42,452 bases of DNA from a candidate division TA06 bacterium JGI_Cruoil_03_38_101 (lineage in GTDB: Bacteria > Hydrothermota > UBA3072). The DNA is taken from NCBI GenBank assembly GCA_002215665.1, contig NGFL01000001.1, forward strand, positions 81,264-123,715, in the 5' to 3' direction. The notes under the pieces were generated by a model. It ran no database searches. It was not told where the DNA came from and was given only the letters and a program-made list of their open reading frames with translations. How positions within the stretch are numbered: the first letter of the stretch is position 1; every line of letters begins with the position of its first letter. A program made the translations under genes and the position numbers. Positions 9,232 through 19,393 of the stretch are shown here, piece by piece.

Positions 9232-9768
9232 GTGAAAATAACGCCTTTAGATATAAGAAAACAAGAATTTCGAAATTCATTTAAGGGTTATGATAAAAAT
9301 GAGGTAGATATTTTCCTTGAAATGGCTGCAAAAGAAATGGAGAATATCGTTCGTGAGAATAAGAGGATGGAAGAACAATTAAGAGAACTGGATCTTAAAA
9401 TCGAGGATTACAAAAGAATGGAAAAAACTCTTCAGGATACCCTTACCTCCGCTCAAAAAACTACTGAGGAGATAAGACGGAATGCGAGAAAAGAAGCTGA
9501 TATGATTGTTGAAAAGGCTAAAATTCAGGCTACCGAGATTGTGGATAACGCAGCCACAAAGGTTCGTAGTCTTAGAAACCAGATAATAGCTTTAAAAAAT
9601 CAAAGAGACGGATTTATTTCACAGCTTAAGGGATTTCTTTCTTCTCAATTAAAAATGCTGGAGGAAATGAAAGATATAGATATATATGAAGTAAGGAAGG
9701 AAGAACTTACAGTATCAGAAGAAACAAAAGAAACGAAGAAAAAAGTAAGAGAACTCTTTAAGAAATAA
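9232..9768 (+). CDS. divIVA: DivIVA-domain protein
   Basis: MKITPLDIRKQEFRNSFKGYDKNEVDIFLE; GTG start with SD TGGAGG. Confidence 0.95.
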   Translation: MKITPLDIRKQEFRNSFKGYDKNEVDIFLEMAAKEMENIVRENKRMEEQLRELDLKIEDYKRMEKTLQDTLTSAQKTTEEIRRNARKEADMIVEKAKIQATEIVDNAATKVRSLRNQIIALKNQRDGFISQLKGFLSSQLKMLEEMKDIDIYEVRKEELTVSEETKETKKKVRELFKK

Positions 9769-9777
9769 GGAGAGGTT

Positions 9778-10617
9778 ATGGAAGGAAGCGGGGTAAATAT
9801 AGATTTTGAATCATTGTCTCAGAGTAAAAAAGCAGTTCTTGAATCTTTAAACTTTGAAAAGCCTGATATAGGAATCATTCTTGGGTCCGGTCTGGGTGGA
9901 GTAGCAGATGAAATAGAAAAACCTGTAAAGATTTTATACAAAGATATCCCAAATTTCCCTGTATCTACCGTAAAAGGTCATGAAGGTATGTTAATTGGTG
10001 GTGAACTCAAAGGGAAAAAGGTTTGTGCTATGAAGGGAAGGTTCCATTATTATGAAGGGTATAATATTGGGAAAGTATCTTATGGGGCTCAGTTATTATG
10101 TTCTTTAGGAATTGATACTCTCATAGTCTCAAATGCTGCTGGAGGGGTTAACCCAGAATTTGAGAGGGGTGATATAATGATAATAACGGATCATATAAAT
10201 TTCTTTCCCGAGCACCCCTTAAGGGGAAAAAATGATGAACGTCTTGGCCCAAGATTTGTGGACATGTATAATGTATATGACAGGGGATTGGTCAAATTTA
10301 CAGAAGATATAGCTCTTGAAGACGGTATTAAGGTTCGAAAAGGTGTTTATTTTGGTCTCCAGGGACCTACCTTTGAAACTGCTGCCGAGTACAGAATGAT
10401 TAGAATTTTAGGGGCAGATGCAGTAGGAATGTCAACGGTGCCAGAGGTGATCGTTGCAAGATGGACGGGGACAAAGGTTCTTGGTTTATCCATAATCACC
10501 GATTTGGGACTTCCAGACACCCTCGAACCTGTAAATCAAGAGGTTGTTCTAAAGGCAGCAGGAGAGGCTGCTCCGAAGCTATCAAGGTTAGTGGTTAAAG
10601 TTGTTGAAAACCTATAA
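9778..10617 (+). CDS. punA: purine nucleoside phosphorylase
   Basis: 'IGIILGSGLGGVADEI', 'VSNAAGGVNPEFERGDIMIITDHINFF', 'GADAVGMSTVPEVIVARW'. Confidence 0.95.
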   Translation: MEGSGVNIDFESLSQSKKAVLESLNFEKPDIGIILGSGLGGVADEIEKPVKILYKDIPNFPVSTVKGHEGMLIGGELKGKKVCAMKGRFHYYEGYNIGKVSYGAQLLCSLGIDTLIVSNAAGGVNPEFERGDIMIITDHINFFPEHPLRGKNDERLGPRFVDMYNVYDRGLVKFTEDIALEDGIKVRKGVYFGLQGPTFETAAEYRMIRILGADAVGMSTVPEVIVARWTGTKVLGLSIITDLGLPDTLEPVNQEVVLKAAGEAAPKLSRLVVKVVENL

Positions 10618-11476
10618 GTTAGTAGCCCTTTTAGCACTTCTCCTTTTTTCTCCAGGTTGCAAGAGAAAGAGCAATTATGAAAAAGCAATGGAGTACTATA
10701 GTTCAATGAGGACTACTCAAGCTTTACTTCTTCTTAAATATTCAAATATTCCTCGTGAGGTTTATCTTGAAGGGAAAATCTACCTCAAAATTAATGATCC
10801 AAGAAGAGCGTTAAAATCCTTTGAAAAATTGATAGAAATCGCTCCCGAGTGGAAAGAAAAAGTCCTGGTAGATTTAAAGAAGGCAGGTGAAGATGCTAAT
10901 AGAAAAAGTATGGATTTTACTGCCGTTTTGATCTACAATAAAATATTGGAATATGACCCTGATTTTGAATTGGGCATGAAGAACTTCCTCCTTGGAGATT
11001 GGTATTTTGACTCACAAAATTATGATAAAGCCATAGAGTTTTATCAAGCAGGGTTAGATTATGACTCGTTAAATGTTGAGGTAAGACTCAAGTTAGCACA
11101 ATGTTTTATTCACAATGACGATTTAGTATCCTCTTACGAGACGCTGAAGAAGGGAATGGAAACAAACTCTTATTGGCGGTTTAAATACTGGCTTGGGAAG
11201 GTTTCTTTTCAACTTGCAAAAAAGAGGTACAAAGAAGGGAATTATAATTCAGCGGAATTGTATCTTGGTGAGGTGATATCCGCCTCTCTCCCCAAAGTCT
11301 TGGTGGATGATGCCTATTTCCTCCTTGGGGATATTAGACTCAGTCAGGAGAAATACCAGGAAGCTAAGTCCTGCTACAGAGAAGTTTTGAAAATAAATAG
11401 ATTTGCAGAACCGAACATTGCAAGAGAGGCAAAAGATAGGCTAAGAATTATAGAGAATATGGAGAAAAAATCTTGA
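10601..11476 (+). CDS. TPR-repeat lipoprotein
   Basis: Lipobox LLFSPGC; TPR-like helices; TTG start overlapping the upstream gene. Confidence 0.8.
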   Translation: MLKTYKLVALLALLLFSPGCKRKSNYEKAMEYYSSMRTTQALLLLKYSNIPREVYLEGKIYLKINDPRRALKSFEKLIEIAPEWKEKVLVDLKKAGEDANRKSMDFTAVLIYNKILEYDPDFELGMKNFLLGDWYFDSQNYDKAIEFYQAGLDYDSLNVEVRLKLAQCFIHNDDLVSSYETLKKGMETNSYWRFKYWLGKVSFQLAKKRYKEGNYNSAELYLGEVISASLPKVLVDDAYFLLGDIRLSQEKYQEAKSCYREVLKINRFAEPNIAREAKDRLRIIENMEKKS

Positions 11477-12186
11477 AAAGAGTTATCCTTGGTTTCTTAT
11501 TAATAGCCTTGATTTCTTGCACCCATAACACTAAACCCACCCTTTTATCTGCAGAAGAGGAATATCAGAGGGCTTATAATTATTTCAAGAAAGGAGATTA
11601 CAAAAAAAGCATCGATCTATTCAAATTCTTCTTTAACAGACATCCAGGAAGCCAGTGGGTAGATGATGCTCAATTCTACTATTCAGAATCTTATTATCAA
11701 ATTCATGACTACACAACCGCTCTTCAAGAATTCCAGTTCCTTATTAATAATTTCCCAAGTTCAAAATGGAGTGAAAAGGCTCTTCTCAGAAAGACACAAT
11801 GCCTTGAGGAGTTTTCACCGAGAGTCCAACGAGATCAAGAGTTGACCAAACAATGTCTGGAGGCTTATGAAGAGTTTATTGCACGATATCCCTACTCTAA
11901 ATGGATAGAAGAGGCAAAAAAGGGCAGGGATAGGATCCAGGAAAAACTCAACCAAAAGCACCTTGAGATAGGAGAGATTTATATGAAGATGGGAAAGAAC
12001 GAAGCAGCCAAGATATATCTAAAAGAAGTTGTAAAAAAGAGTGAAAAATGGAAGAACAGGGCTTATCTACTATTAGGGGATATCTCACTTTCCGAAGGTA
12101 AAGATTCCCTCGCAGCCTTTTATTATGGGGAAGTAAATGGGGAATTTGAAAAAGAAGCGGCAAAAAAGTTAGAAGAAATCCAGTGA
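11473..12186 (+). CDS. bamD: outer membrane assembly lipoprotein BamD/YfiO-like
   Basis: Lipobox LIALISC; 'YQRAYNYFKKGDYKKSIDLFKFFFNRHPGSQWVDDAQFYYSESYY'. Confidence 0.8.
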   Translation: MKRVILGFLLIALISCTHNTKPTLLSAEEEYQRAYNYFKKGDYKKSIDLFKFFFNRHPGSQWVDDAQFYYSESYYQIHDYTTALQEFQFLINNFPSSKWSEKALLRKTQCLEEFSPRVQRDQELTKQCLEAYEEFIARYPYSKWIEEAKKGRDRIQEKLNQKHLEIGEIYMKMGKNEAAKIYLKEVVKKSEKWKNRAYLLLGDISLSEGKDSLAAFYYGEVNGEFEKEAAKKLEEIQ

Positions 12187-12740
12187 AGGGAGTTTTTGGG
12201 GGTAATTTCGATCCAGTGCATATAGGGCATCTTATACTTGCTATGGATGCAATCAGGTTGTTAAAACTTGAAAAAGTTTTATTTATCCCTGCCTTTAAGT
12301 CACCATTCAAAGAGGGCTTTACCTCGACCCCATTTGAACATAGATATAAAATGTTAGAACTTGCTACCAAGGACAAATCTTTCTTTCAAGTGTTAGATAT
12401 TGAAGGTAAAAGGAAGGGAATTTCCTATACCTATGATACTTTAAAGGAGCTCAAGCAAAAAGGAGAAGAACTTTGTCTTCTCATTGGAGAAGATCAGGCA
12501 GTTGAGTTTCACAGATGGTATAGGTGGAAAGAGATCCTAAAAATGGTTGATGTCTTCGTTCTCAGAAGAAAAAAAGATCCAAAGAAATACCCTGAAGGTC
12601 TTAAGGATTTAAAATCCAGAACAATAGAGATTTCTTCAGCTGAAATAAGAGATTCTATAAGGATGGGAAAGCCCGTAGATTTTCTGCTCCTGGATAAAGT
12701 CCTTAAATATATAAGAAAACACAATTTATATAAGGAATAG
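12183..12740 (+). CDS. nadD: nicotinate-nucleotide adenylyltransferase
   Basis: GVFGGNFDPVHIGHL; ISSAEIRDSIRMG. Confidence 0.95.
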   Translation: MKGVFGGNFDPVHIGHLILAMDAIRLLKLEKVLFIPAFKSPFKEGFTSTPFEHRYKMLELATKDKSFFQVLDIEGKRKGISYTYDTLKELKQKGEELCLLIGEDQAVEFHRWYRWKEILKMVDVFVLRRKKDPKKYPEGLKDLKSRTIEISSAEIRDSIRMGKPVDFLLLDKVLKYIRKHNLYKE

Positions 12741-12801
12741 TTTTTCTACCCTAACTTCTAAAGGTTTACAAAACACAAATACCTCTATTAGGTGTACCAG
12801 G

Positions 12802-12829
12802 TTGACTTTTTTTTTGGGGAGCCTATATT
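12802..12829 (+). promoter_or_regulatory. promoter of lptC-rnr operon, predicted leaderless
   Basis: TTGACT-16-TATATT, then 6 nt, then ATG at 12836. Confidence 0.65.
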
Positions 12830-12835
12830 CACAAT

Positions 12836-13336
12836 ATGAAGTATATATTTATTTTGCTAATGATAGCCGGATTGTTTGGTTGTGAAAAAGAAAATAATCT
12901 GGAAATAACAAAGGAAAGCGAAAGGGTAACTTCCTTTACACTTAAGGAAGTGAATAAAAGTTCGCTTCAATGGGAGCTAAAGGGAAAAAGAGCGGTATAT
13001 TTAAGGGATACCATCGTGATATATGAATTACAATTGTTCTTCTATAATAGAGAAGGAAGTTTTACTTCAGAACTCAAAGCAGACAGTGGATACGTCTTTG
13101 AAAACACAAAAGACTTAAGAGCTATGGGGAATGTTATTGTTCAGTCAAAGGATTCTACAATTCTCTGGACAAGAGAGTTGAACTGGATACAGAAGGAACA
13201 AAAGATTCAGACAGAAAGTCCTGTAAAATATAAGAAAGGTGATAAAATTTATACTGGAAAAGGTCTGGAGTCAGACTCTGATTTGAAGCATATCATAATA
13301 AAGGAAAAATTTCAGGGGAAGGGTGAATTTGAATGA
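12836..13336 (+). CDS. lptC: LPS export periplasmic protein LptC
   Basis: Lipobox IAGLFGC, LptC-like beta pattern, upstream of lptA/lptB. Confidence 0.8.
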   Translation: MKYIFILLMIAGLFGCEKENNLEITKESERVTSFTLKEVNKSSLQWELKGKRAVYLRDTIVIYELQLFFYNREGSFTSELKADSGYVFENTKDLRAMGNVIVQSKDSTILWTRELNWIQKEQKIQTESPVKYKKGDKIYTGKGLESDSDLKHIIIKEKFQGKGEFE

Positions 13337-14172
13337 TCCTTTTGATTTTAATGGTTCCTTACCAGATCCAATCTGGAACAATGGAAATTGTAAACAGAAA
13401 TAAAAATATATTCAAAAATGGAGTAAAGGTATACTCCAAAAACCTATATATAATTGCAGAAAATGGGGTTGAAACTGACAGTTCTTTGGTTCTTAAGGAT
13501 AGCGTTTATGTCGAAACCAAAGATTTTCATTTTATTGCAAACAACCTAAATTACAAAACACCCTATAGGATTTTGTTCGCCAGAGGTAACATAAAGATCT
13601 GGAGAAAGGATACTCTGAAAGGGGATTCTCTGATCTTCTACAGAGATAGTGAGTTTGGAAAAATGTTCGGAAGGCTTTTGTATATATCAGATTCAATCAC
13701 AATTCAAGGAGAATCTGGGGATTTCCATCGTGATTCCATAATCCTAAGAGGTAGACCAAAATTTACTTCTCCAAGAATAACCATTAATTCTGATTCTGCA
13801 GTTTACTTTATCAAAGATTCAACCTATAGATTTCTATCAAACGTAATTTTTGAATCTTCCAAAATTTCAGGAAATTCAGGGGAGCTAAAATATCTGGAAA
13901 ATAAGGAAAAATCTATCCTTCTGGATCATCCTATAATAATTCAGAAAAGAGACACAATAACTGGAGAGAAAATAGAAGTCAATCATAAAACAAAAATCCT
14001 GAATGCATTTAAAGGAAGAGCAGCCAACTATACAGAGAGTGGAAAGAATGTGGTATCGGGGGATACAGTCAGGGTCTATTATCAAGAGGACTCAATTGAC
14101 AGTGTAATGGTTCTCAAAAAATCAAGGGGTAGATTTACAGAAAATGAAACTGGAAGCAAGGAATCTCGTTAA
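13333..14172 (+). CDS. lptA: LptA/OstA-like protein
   Basis: OstA-like repeated beta strands; between lptC and lptB. Confidence 0.8.
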   Translation: MILLILMVPYQIQSGTMEIVNRNKNIFKNGVKVYSKNLYIIAENGVETDSSLVLKDSVYVETKDFHFIANNLNYKTPYRILFARGNIKIWRKDTLKGDSLIFYRDSEFGKMFGRLLYISDSITIQGESGDFHRDSIILRGRPKFTSPRITINSDSAVYFIKDSTYRFLSNVIFESSKISGNSGELKYLENKEKSILLDHPIIIQKRDTITGEKIEVNHKTKILNAFKGRAANYTESGKNVVSGDTVRVYYQEDSIDSVMVLKKSRGRFTENETGSKESR

Positions 14173-14863
14173 GGTTTACAATAAAAAAAGAGTTGTTAAT
14201 GAGGTAAATATCGATTTAGAAAGAGGTCAGATTGTTGGTCTCCTTGGACCAAATGGAGCCGGAAAAACCACAACTTTTTATATGATTATGGGTTTCATAA
14301 GGCCTGAATCGGGGAAAATTTATCTCGATGGAAAGGATATTACCGAGAAACCAATGCACAAAAGAGCACAGTTAGGAATTGGTTATCTACCTCAAGAAGC
14401 TTCTATCTTTCGTGGCCTCTCAGTTGCAGAGAACATAATGGGGGTTCTGGAAATTCTGATCCAGGATCCCGAGAAAAGAAAAGAAAGATTTGAAGGATTA
14501 ATTCAAGAGTTTAAATTAGAGCCTATATTTGAAAGAGTAGGATATAAACTTTCTGGGGGTGAGAGAAGGAGAGTTGAAGTCGCACGAGCTCTCACATCTG
14601 ATCCCAAATTCTTGCTCCTGGATGAACCATTTACAGGAATTGACCCTATTACAAGGGAAGAACTTCAGGAAATGATTCGCAATCTCCAGAAAAAAGATAT
14701 AGGAATCCTTATAACAGACCATAATGTCCGTGAAACTTTGCAAATAACAGATAAAGCTTATCTAATGTTCGATGGAGAAATCAAGATTGAAGGTAGAGCT
14801 GATGAACTGACCGCAAATGAAACAGCCAAAAAATTGTATTTAGGAGAGAAATTTAGTCTATGA
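14144..14863 (+). CDS. lptB: LPS export ABC ATPase LptB
   Basis: GPNGAGKTTTFYMIMGFIRP; LSGGERRRVEVARAL; LLDEPFTGIDPI. Confidence 0.97.
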   Translation: MKLEARNLVKVYNKKRVVNEVNIDLERGQIVGLLGPNGAGKTTTFYMIMGFIRPESGKIYLDGKDITEKPMHKRAQLGIGYLPQEASIFRGLSVAENIMGVLEILIQDPEKRKERFEGLIQEFKLEPIFERVGYKLSGGERRRVEVARALTSDPKFLLLDEPFTGIDPITREELQEMIRNLQKKDIGILITDHNVRETLQITDKAYLMFDGEIKIEGRADELTANETAKKLYLGEKFSL

Positions 14864-16257
14864 TAGGAAAGTTTTCTCGAAGTCATGAACTAAAAAATAT
14901 CCAGGAGCTCAGACAGAAATTGAGCCCAATGCAAGTGCTACGAATAAAAATTACACAGAGTCCACGCTTAGAACTGGAGCATCTTATATATCAAGAGCTC
15001 GAAGCGAATCCGATGTTGGAGTTCGTCAAAGACGATGAATTGAATGAATTTCCATATGAGGCAGAGAAAGAAGAAAAAGATCAACTTAAAAAGGCATTAA
15101 AAGAATTTTTTGAGGATGATTTTTCCACGTATTTCACACCTGCTGAATTAAAGGAACCTCCGGAAAAACAAATTCCCTATGTATCTACCCTTGCTGAAGA
15201 GTTAAAAAGTGAATTAAGAATGGAGACATCTGATGATGAGTCAATAAAAATAGGAGAATATATAATAGATTCACTGAATGACAAATGGTTTCTTGATACT
15301 CCCCCTTCATCCATTGCAGAGTATTTCGGAGTTGAAAGAGACAAAATCGAAGAGCTCCTTAAACTAATTCAGAGAATAGGTCCACCAGGAATTGCTGCTC
15401 AGGATTCGAGGGAATCAAAACAACTCCAAATGGAAAGGAATCCTGAAAAGTGGAAACTGGAACTAAAAATAGTAAAAAATTATTGGGATTTTTATAAAAA
15501 GAAAGAGATTGAAAAGCTCTCAAATTCAATAAATATAGATAGAGAAAAAATAAAAAAAGCATTCAAGAATATAGAGAAGTTGAATCCGCATCCAACAAGC
15601 AGAAATTCTGGCAGGGTTAGATATGTAATTCCAACTGTTGTTGTAAAGAGAAAGGGAGAAGATTTTGAAATAGCAATTAACGAACCAAATCTTCCCTTTA
15701 TACGACTAAACACAAAGTATCTTCAAATCCTGCAATCGCCAAGAAATTATGATAAAAAGACGGTCGGGTTTGTTGAAAAATGGCTAGAAAGAGCAAAATT
15801 TATTCTGCAGTCTCTTGAGATGAGAAAAAAGAACTTTAGGAACGTAATAAACTATATTACCCAGGAGCAAAAGGATTTCTTTAAAAGGGGTGTCCTCTTT
15901 ATGAAACCATTAAAACTTAAAGTAATAGCAGAAGCTACAAACTTAAGTGAATCTACAATTTCAAGATATATTAAGGATACCTACATCCAGACACCAAGGG
16001 GTGTTTTTCATCTAAAATATCTCTTAAGCGGTGGTATTAAGGGTGGAAATGGAATGGTTTCTACAAACGCAATCAAGGAAAAAATAAATCGAATGATTGA
16101 AATAGAAGGTGAAGAACCGTTATCAGATGAAGAGATAAATAAGAGATTAAAAATGGAAGGAATTAATATTTCGAGGCGAACGGTAACTAAATACAGAAAC
16201 CAGATGGAAATTCCGTCCCGGCCAGAAAGAAAGAAGGAGAAAAAATTAAATGAATAG
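14860..16257 (+). CDS. rpoN: RNA polymerase sigma-54 factor
   Basis: RpoN box 'SRRTVTKYRNQMEIPSRPERK'; N-terminal 'QKLSPMQVLRIKITQSPRLELEHLIYQELEANPMLE'. Confidence 0.97.
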   Translation: MIGKFSRSHELKNIQELRQKLSPMQVLRIKITQSPRLELEHLIYQELEANPMLEFVKDDELNEFPYEAEKEEKDQLKKALKEFFEDDFSTYFTPAELKEPPEKQIPYVSTLAEELKSELRMETSDDESIKIGEYIIDSLNDKWFLDTPPSSIAEYFGVERDKIEELLKLIQRIGPPGIAAQDSRESKQLQMERNPEKWKLELKIVKNYWDFYKKKEIEKLSNSINIDREKIKKAFKNIEKLNPHPTSRNSGRVRYVIPTVVVKRKGEDFEIAINEPNLPFIRLNTKYLQILQSPRNYDKKTVGFVEKWLERAKFILQSLEMRKKNFRNVINYITQEQKDFFKRGVLFMKPLKLKVIAEATNLSESTISRYIKDTYIQTPRGVFHLKYLLSGGIKGGNGMVSTNAIKEKINRMIEIEGEEPLSDEEINKRLKMEGINISRRTVTKYRNQMEIPSRPERKKEKKLNE

Positions 16258-16963
16258 AGAAGAGATTGGAGATATAGCAAGATTAATATCGAAAGCTGCA
16301 AAGAAGAGCCCCTCAAGAGTTTATATCAAAGGGAATATTTCTTCAAACTTACTTAGAAATCAGCCTTTCCAGTCATTCGAAGGGAAAGATTTCTTTCTTC
16401 TGATCGGTGATTGGCAGGAAATAAATAAGTGGTTGAAAAAAAACAAAGATAAAATTACAGAAACGAATATTTCTATTGAAGGGAGATATTCTGCATTGCC
16501 CTTGAAGGACTTATCAACTATTGAGGCAAGAGTGGAACCTGGAGCAATTATAAGAGAAGGAGCAGAAATTGGAAGGGATTGTATAATTATGATGGGTGCG
16601 GTGATAAACGTAGGAGCTCACATCAAAGAGAGAACAATGGTTGATATGAACGCAGTAATCGGTGCAGGGGCAGAAATTGGGAAGGACTGCCATATAGGAG
16701 CTGGCTCTGTAATTGCAGGAGTCCTGGAACCACCTTCTAAGAAGCCCGTTATCATCGAAGACTCTGTCCTCATAGGAGCAAATGCAGTAGTTCTTGAAGG
16801 AGTTAGAGTTGGAAAAGAGGCAATAATAGCAGCCGGTTCAGTTGTCATTGAAGACGTTCCAGAAGGTAAAGTTGTTGCTGGCATCCCGGCAACCATCATA
16901 AAATCAACCTCAGAAGTCAGTGAAGAGAAAAAATCAATTTTAAAGGATTTAAGAAATAGATGA
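16250..16963 (+). CDS. dapH: tetrahydrodipicolinate N-acetyltransferase-like hexapeptide transferase
   Basis: Left-handed hexapeptide repeats; 'ARVEPGAIIREGAEIGRDCIIMMGAVINVGAHI'. Confidence 0.9.
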   Translation: MNREEIGDIARLISKAAKKSPSRVYIKGNISSNLLRNQPFQSFEGKDFFLLIGDWQEINKWLKKNKDKITETNISIEGRYSALPLKDLSTIEARVEPGAIIREGAEIGRDCIIMMGAVINVGAHIKERTMVDMNAVIGAGAEIGKDCHIGAGSVIAGVLEPPSKKPVIIEDSVLIGANAVVLEGVRVGKEAIIAAGSVVIEDVPEGKVVAGIPATIIKSTSEVSEEKKSILKDLRNR

Positions 16964-18960
16964 AAAAGAGGATAAATTGCATCCTGGATATTCTAAAGAG
17001 AGCTCCTTCTCCTTTCATCTCTATTCAAAGCCTTAAAAGAAAATGCGGAAAAAATATAGATTCTCTCCTTAAGAAACTCGAGAAAGAAGGAAAAGTTGTA
17101 TCAAAAGGTAAAAAATACTCAATTCCTGAGAGAGCAGGTTATATTAAAGGAATTTTCGATGGGAAAAGAGAGGGCTATGGTTTCTTGATGCCAGCAGGAG
17201 ATATGAAAGACCTCTTTATCTCTCCAAATGATACATACACTGCACTCAACACCGATTTAATCCTTGCGAAAAAGACAAGAAAATCCAGAGGTCGCTGGAA
17301 AGCAAGAGTTGTGCAGATAATTGAGAGAGGAAGAGAATACTTTTTAGGTAAAATCATTTCAGTTGACGACAAATTAGTATTTCAGCCCAATGATAAGGAC
17401 ATTCCTTATTATTTTGAACTGGAAAATGCCAATAGAGTTAAAGAAGGTGATTGGGTTATTGCCAAATTCTTAAAATGGACAACCCCTACCCTCTCTCCTC
17501 TCGTAAAGTTCTCAAAGAAAATCCACAAGGATAACCTCTACGATATAATTGTAAACCAGGAATACAAGCTTCGTCATACATTTCCCAAACCAGTAATAAA
17601 GGAGGTAAAGAAGGTTCCCCCTGGTGATTCAAAGGAGAGAGAAGATTTTAGTAATCTTGCAACTTTTACGATTGATCCCGTAGATGCAAAGGATCTGGAC
17701 GATGCCATTTCAATAAGAAAAGACCACAAGAATTATCACCTCTGGGTTCATATATCAGATGTCTCCAGAATGGTAAAAAGGGACTCAGCAATTGATAAAG
17801 AAGCCAAAAGCAGGGGTTGCACCACATACCTCCCAAATGATACCTACTTTATGCTACCGCCTGTAATCACAAAAAAGTTAAGTCTACAACAAGGGAAAGT
17901 GTGTCCTGCTATAACTGTTTACATTTCATTTGATAGAGATGGAAAACCTCGGGAGAAAAAATTCTACAAATCCCTGGTTAAATCAGATAAGAAGTTTAGT
18001 TACCAGGAAGCTCAAAATATCCTTGAAGGGAAAGCTCCTTCAAAGTTTAAAGGGGACCTGAAAATTGCGTCAGAGCTGGCGAGAATTCTATCACTGAAGA
18101 GAAACCAGGAGGGTTATCTGGACTTTCATAGAGAGGAAGTAAAGGTAGAACTCGAAGATTCTCATCCTGCAGGTGTCTCTCCAAAAAGAGAACTATGGAC
18201 AAATCAAATTATTGAACAATTTATGATTGCCGCCAATGAGGCTGTAGCAGAAAGGTCGAAAGCGAATAAAACACCTAACATCTACAGAATCCATGAAGAA
18301 CCTGATAGGATGGAATTAGAACGATTCAAGGATTTGGTAGAATCCCTTGGTTTCAGCCTTGAATCCATTAAACGAGAAGACCTTTCCAATTTCCTTAGCG
18401 AAATCAAAGGTTCTACCTATGAAAGAATTTTAAACTATGAGTTGCTCAGGTGCATGAAGAAGGCAAGATACATTGCTCATCCCGAGCCCCATTATGGTCT
18501 TGCCTCAAATCTTTATACACATTTTACTTCTCCAGTCAGGAGATATCCAGATCTCATTGTTCAGAGGATACTGTTTGGAGAAAAATACTCAGAAGAAGAA
18601 CTGGAAGGTATAGCTGACCATTCCACAAAACAGGAATGGTCTTCAGACGAAGCTGAACGCGAGGTTACAAACTTCTATATCCTTAAGTATTTAGAGGAAA
18701 ATAAATGGGAAAAGTATAGAGGAATGGTTGTAGATATTGCCTCCGATGGAATATGGGTAGAGCTGAATGAATATCTTGTAAGAGGCTTTATTCCAATAAA
18801 ATTGCTCCCCCCTGATGAGTATAAAATCAAGAATCATGCTCTCTCTGGAAAACGTCATAATTTTCAAATTGGCGACCTTTTATTCTCAAGAATTTACACG
18901 GTCTTCCCGGAAACAGGAGAGTTGACACTGGAATATTCAGGTAAGATCAAAAGAGTATAA
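16960..18960 (+). CDS. rnr: ribonuclease R
   Basis: 'FTIDPVDAKDLDDAISI', 'YAHFTSPVRRYPDLIVQR'-like RNB motif, C-terminal S1. Confidence 0.96.
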   Translation: MKKRINCILDILKRAPSPFISIQSLKRKCGKNIDSLLKKLEKEGKVVSKGKKYSIPERAGYIKGIFDGKREGYGFLMPAGDMKDLFISPNDTYTALNTDLILAKKTRKSRGRWKARVVQIIERGREYFLGKIISVDDKLVFQPNDKDIPYYFELENANRVKEGDWVIAKFLKWTTPTLSPLVKFSKKIHKDNLYDIIVNQEYKLRHTFPKPVIKEVKKVPPGDSKEREDFSNLATFTIDPVDAKDLDDAISIRKDHKNYHLWVHISDVSRMVKRDSAIDKEAKSRGCTTYLPNDTYFMLPPVITKKLSLQQGKVCPAITVYISFDRDGKPREKKFYKSLVKSDKKFSYQEAQNILEGKAPSKFKGDLKIASELARILSLKRNQEGYLDFHREEVKVELEDSHPAGVSPKRELWTNQIIEQFMIAANEAVAERSKANKTPNIYRIHEEPDRMELERFKDLVESLGFSLESIKREDLSNFLSEIKGSTYERILNYELLRCMKKARYIAHPEPHYGLASNLYTHFTSPVRRYPDLIVQRILFGEKYSEEELEGIADHSTKQEWSSDEAEREVTNFYILKYLEENKWEKYRGMVVDIASDGIWVELNEYLVRGFIPIKLLPPDEYKIKNHALSGKRHNFQIGDLLFSRIYTVFPETGELTLEYSGKIKRV

Positions 18961-18966
18961 AGAAAA

Positions 18967-19392
18967 TTACAACTCCCTTGAATTTGTTTTTACAATTTCT
19001 ACAACTTCAGGAAGGATCGATCCAGATTTCAGAATCTTCTTATCCACCAATTTAAAGATCAAGAAATACAAAATCAAAATCCCAAATCCCCAGAGAAAAC
19101 CCGATACATCACTTCCCCATAAAAACTCTCCAAAAAGAATACCTCCGATAAGGAGTAGAAGAGGAAGAATGAAATTTAGCACAGTGGCAAGGATTAAATT
19201 TTTTCTATTCGTTTCAATTTCTACAACATCACCAATTCTCGCACCTTTTTTATTATTGCAGATAATTTCCCTGCCTTTCTCCCCCATCCTGCAGAATCTT
19301 GAAAAATCACAGGAATGGCATTCTATTCCTTCCTCAATGAGGACAATTGCTTTATTCTCGTTAATCCTTACAACCACCCCTTTTCGTTCCAT
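18967..19392 (-). CDS. SoxR-reducing system protein RseC/MucC family
   Basis: N-terminal Cys cluster (CHSCDFSRFC), central two TM helices. Confidence 0.75.
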   Translation of the reverse strand: MERKGVVVRINENKAIVLIEEGIECHSCDFSRFCRMGEKGREIICNNKKGARIGDVVEIETNRKNLILATVLNFILPLLLLIGGILFGEFLWGSDVSGFLWGFGILILYFLIFKLVDKKILKSGSILPEVVEIVKTNSREL

Positions 19393-19393
19393 A

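Noticed and set aside
12802-12835. GGGGA before lptC as a Shine-Dalgarno
   Set aside because: It lies within the predicted promoter spacer, upstream of +1.
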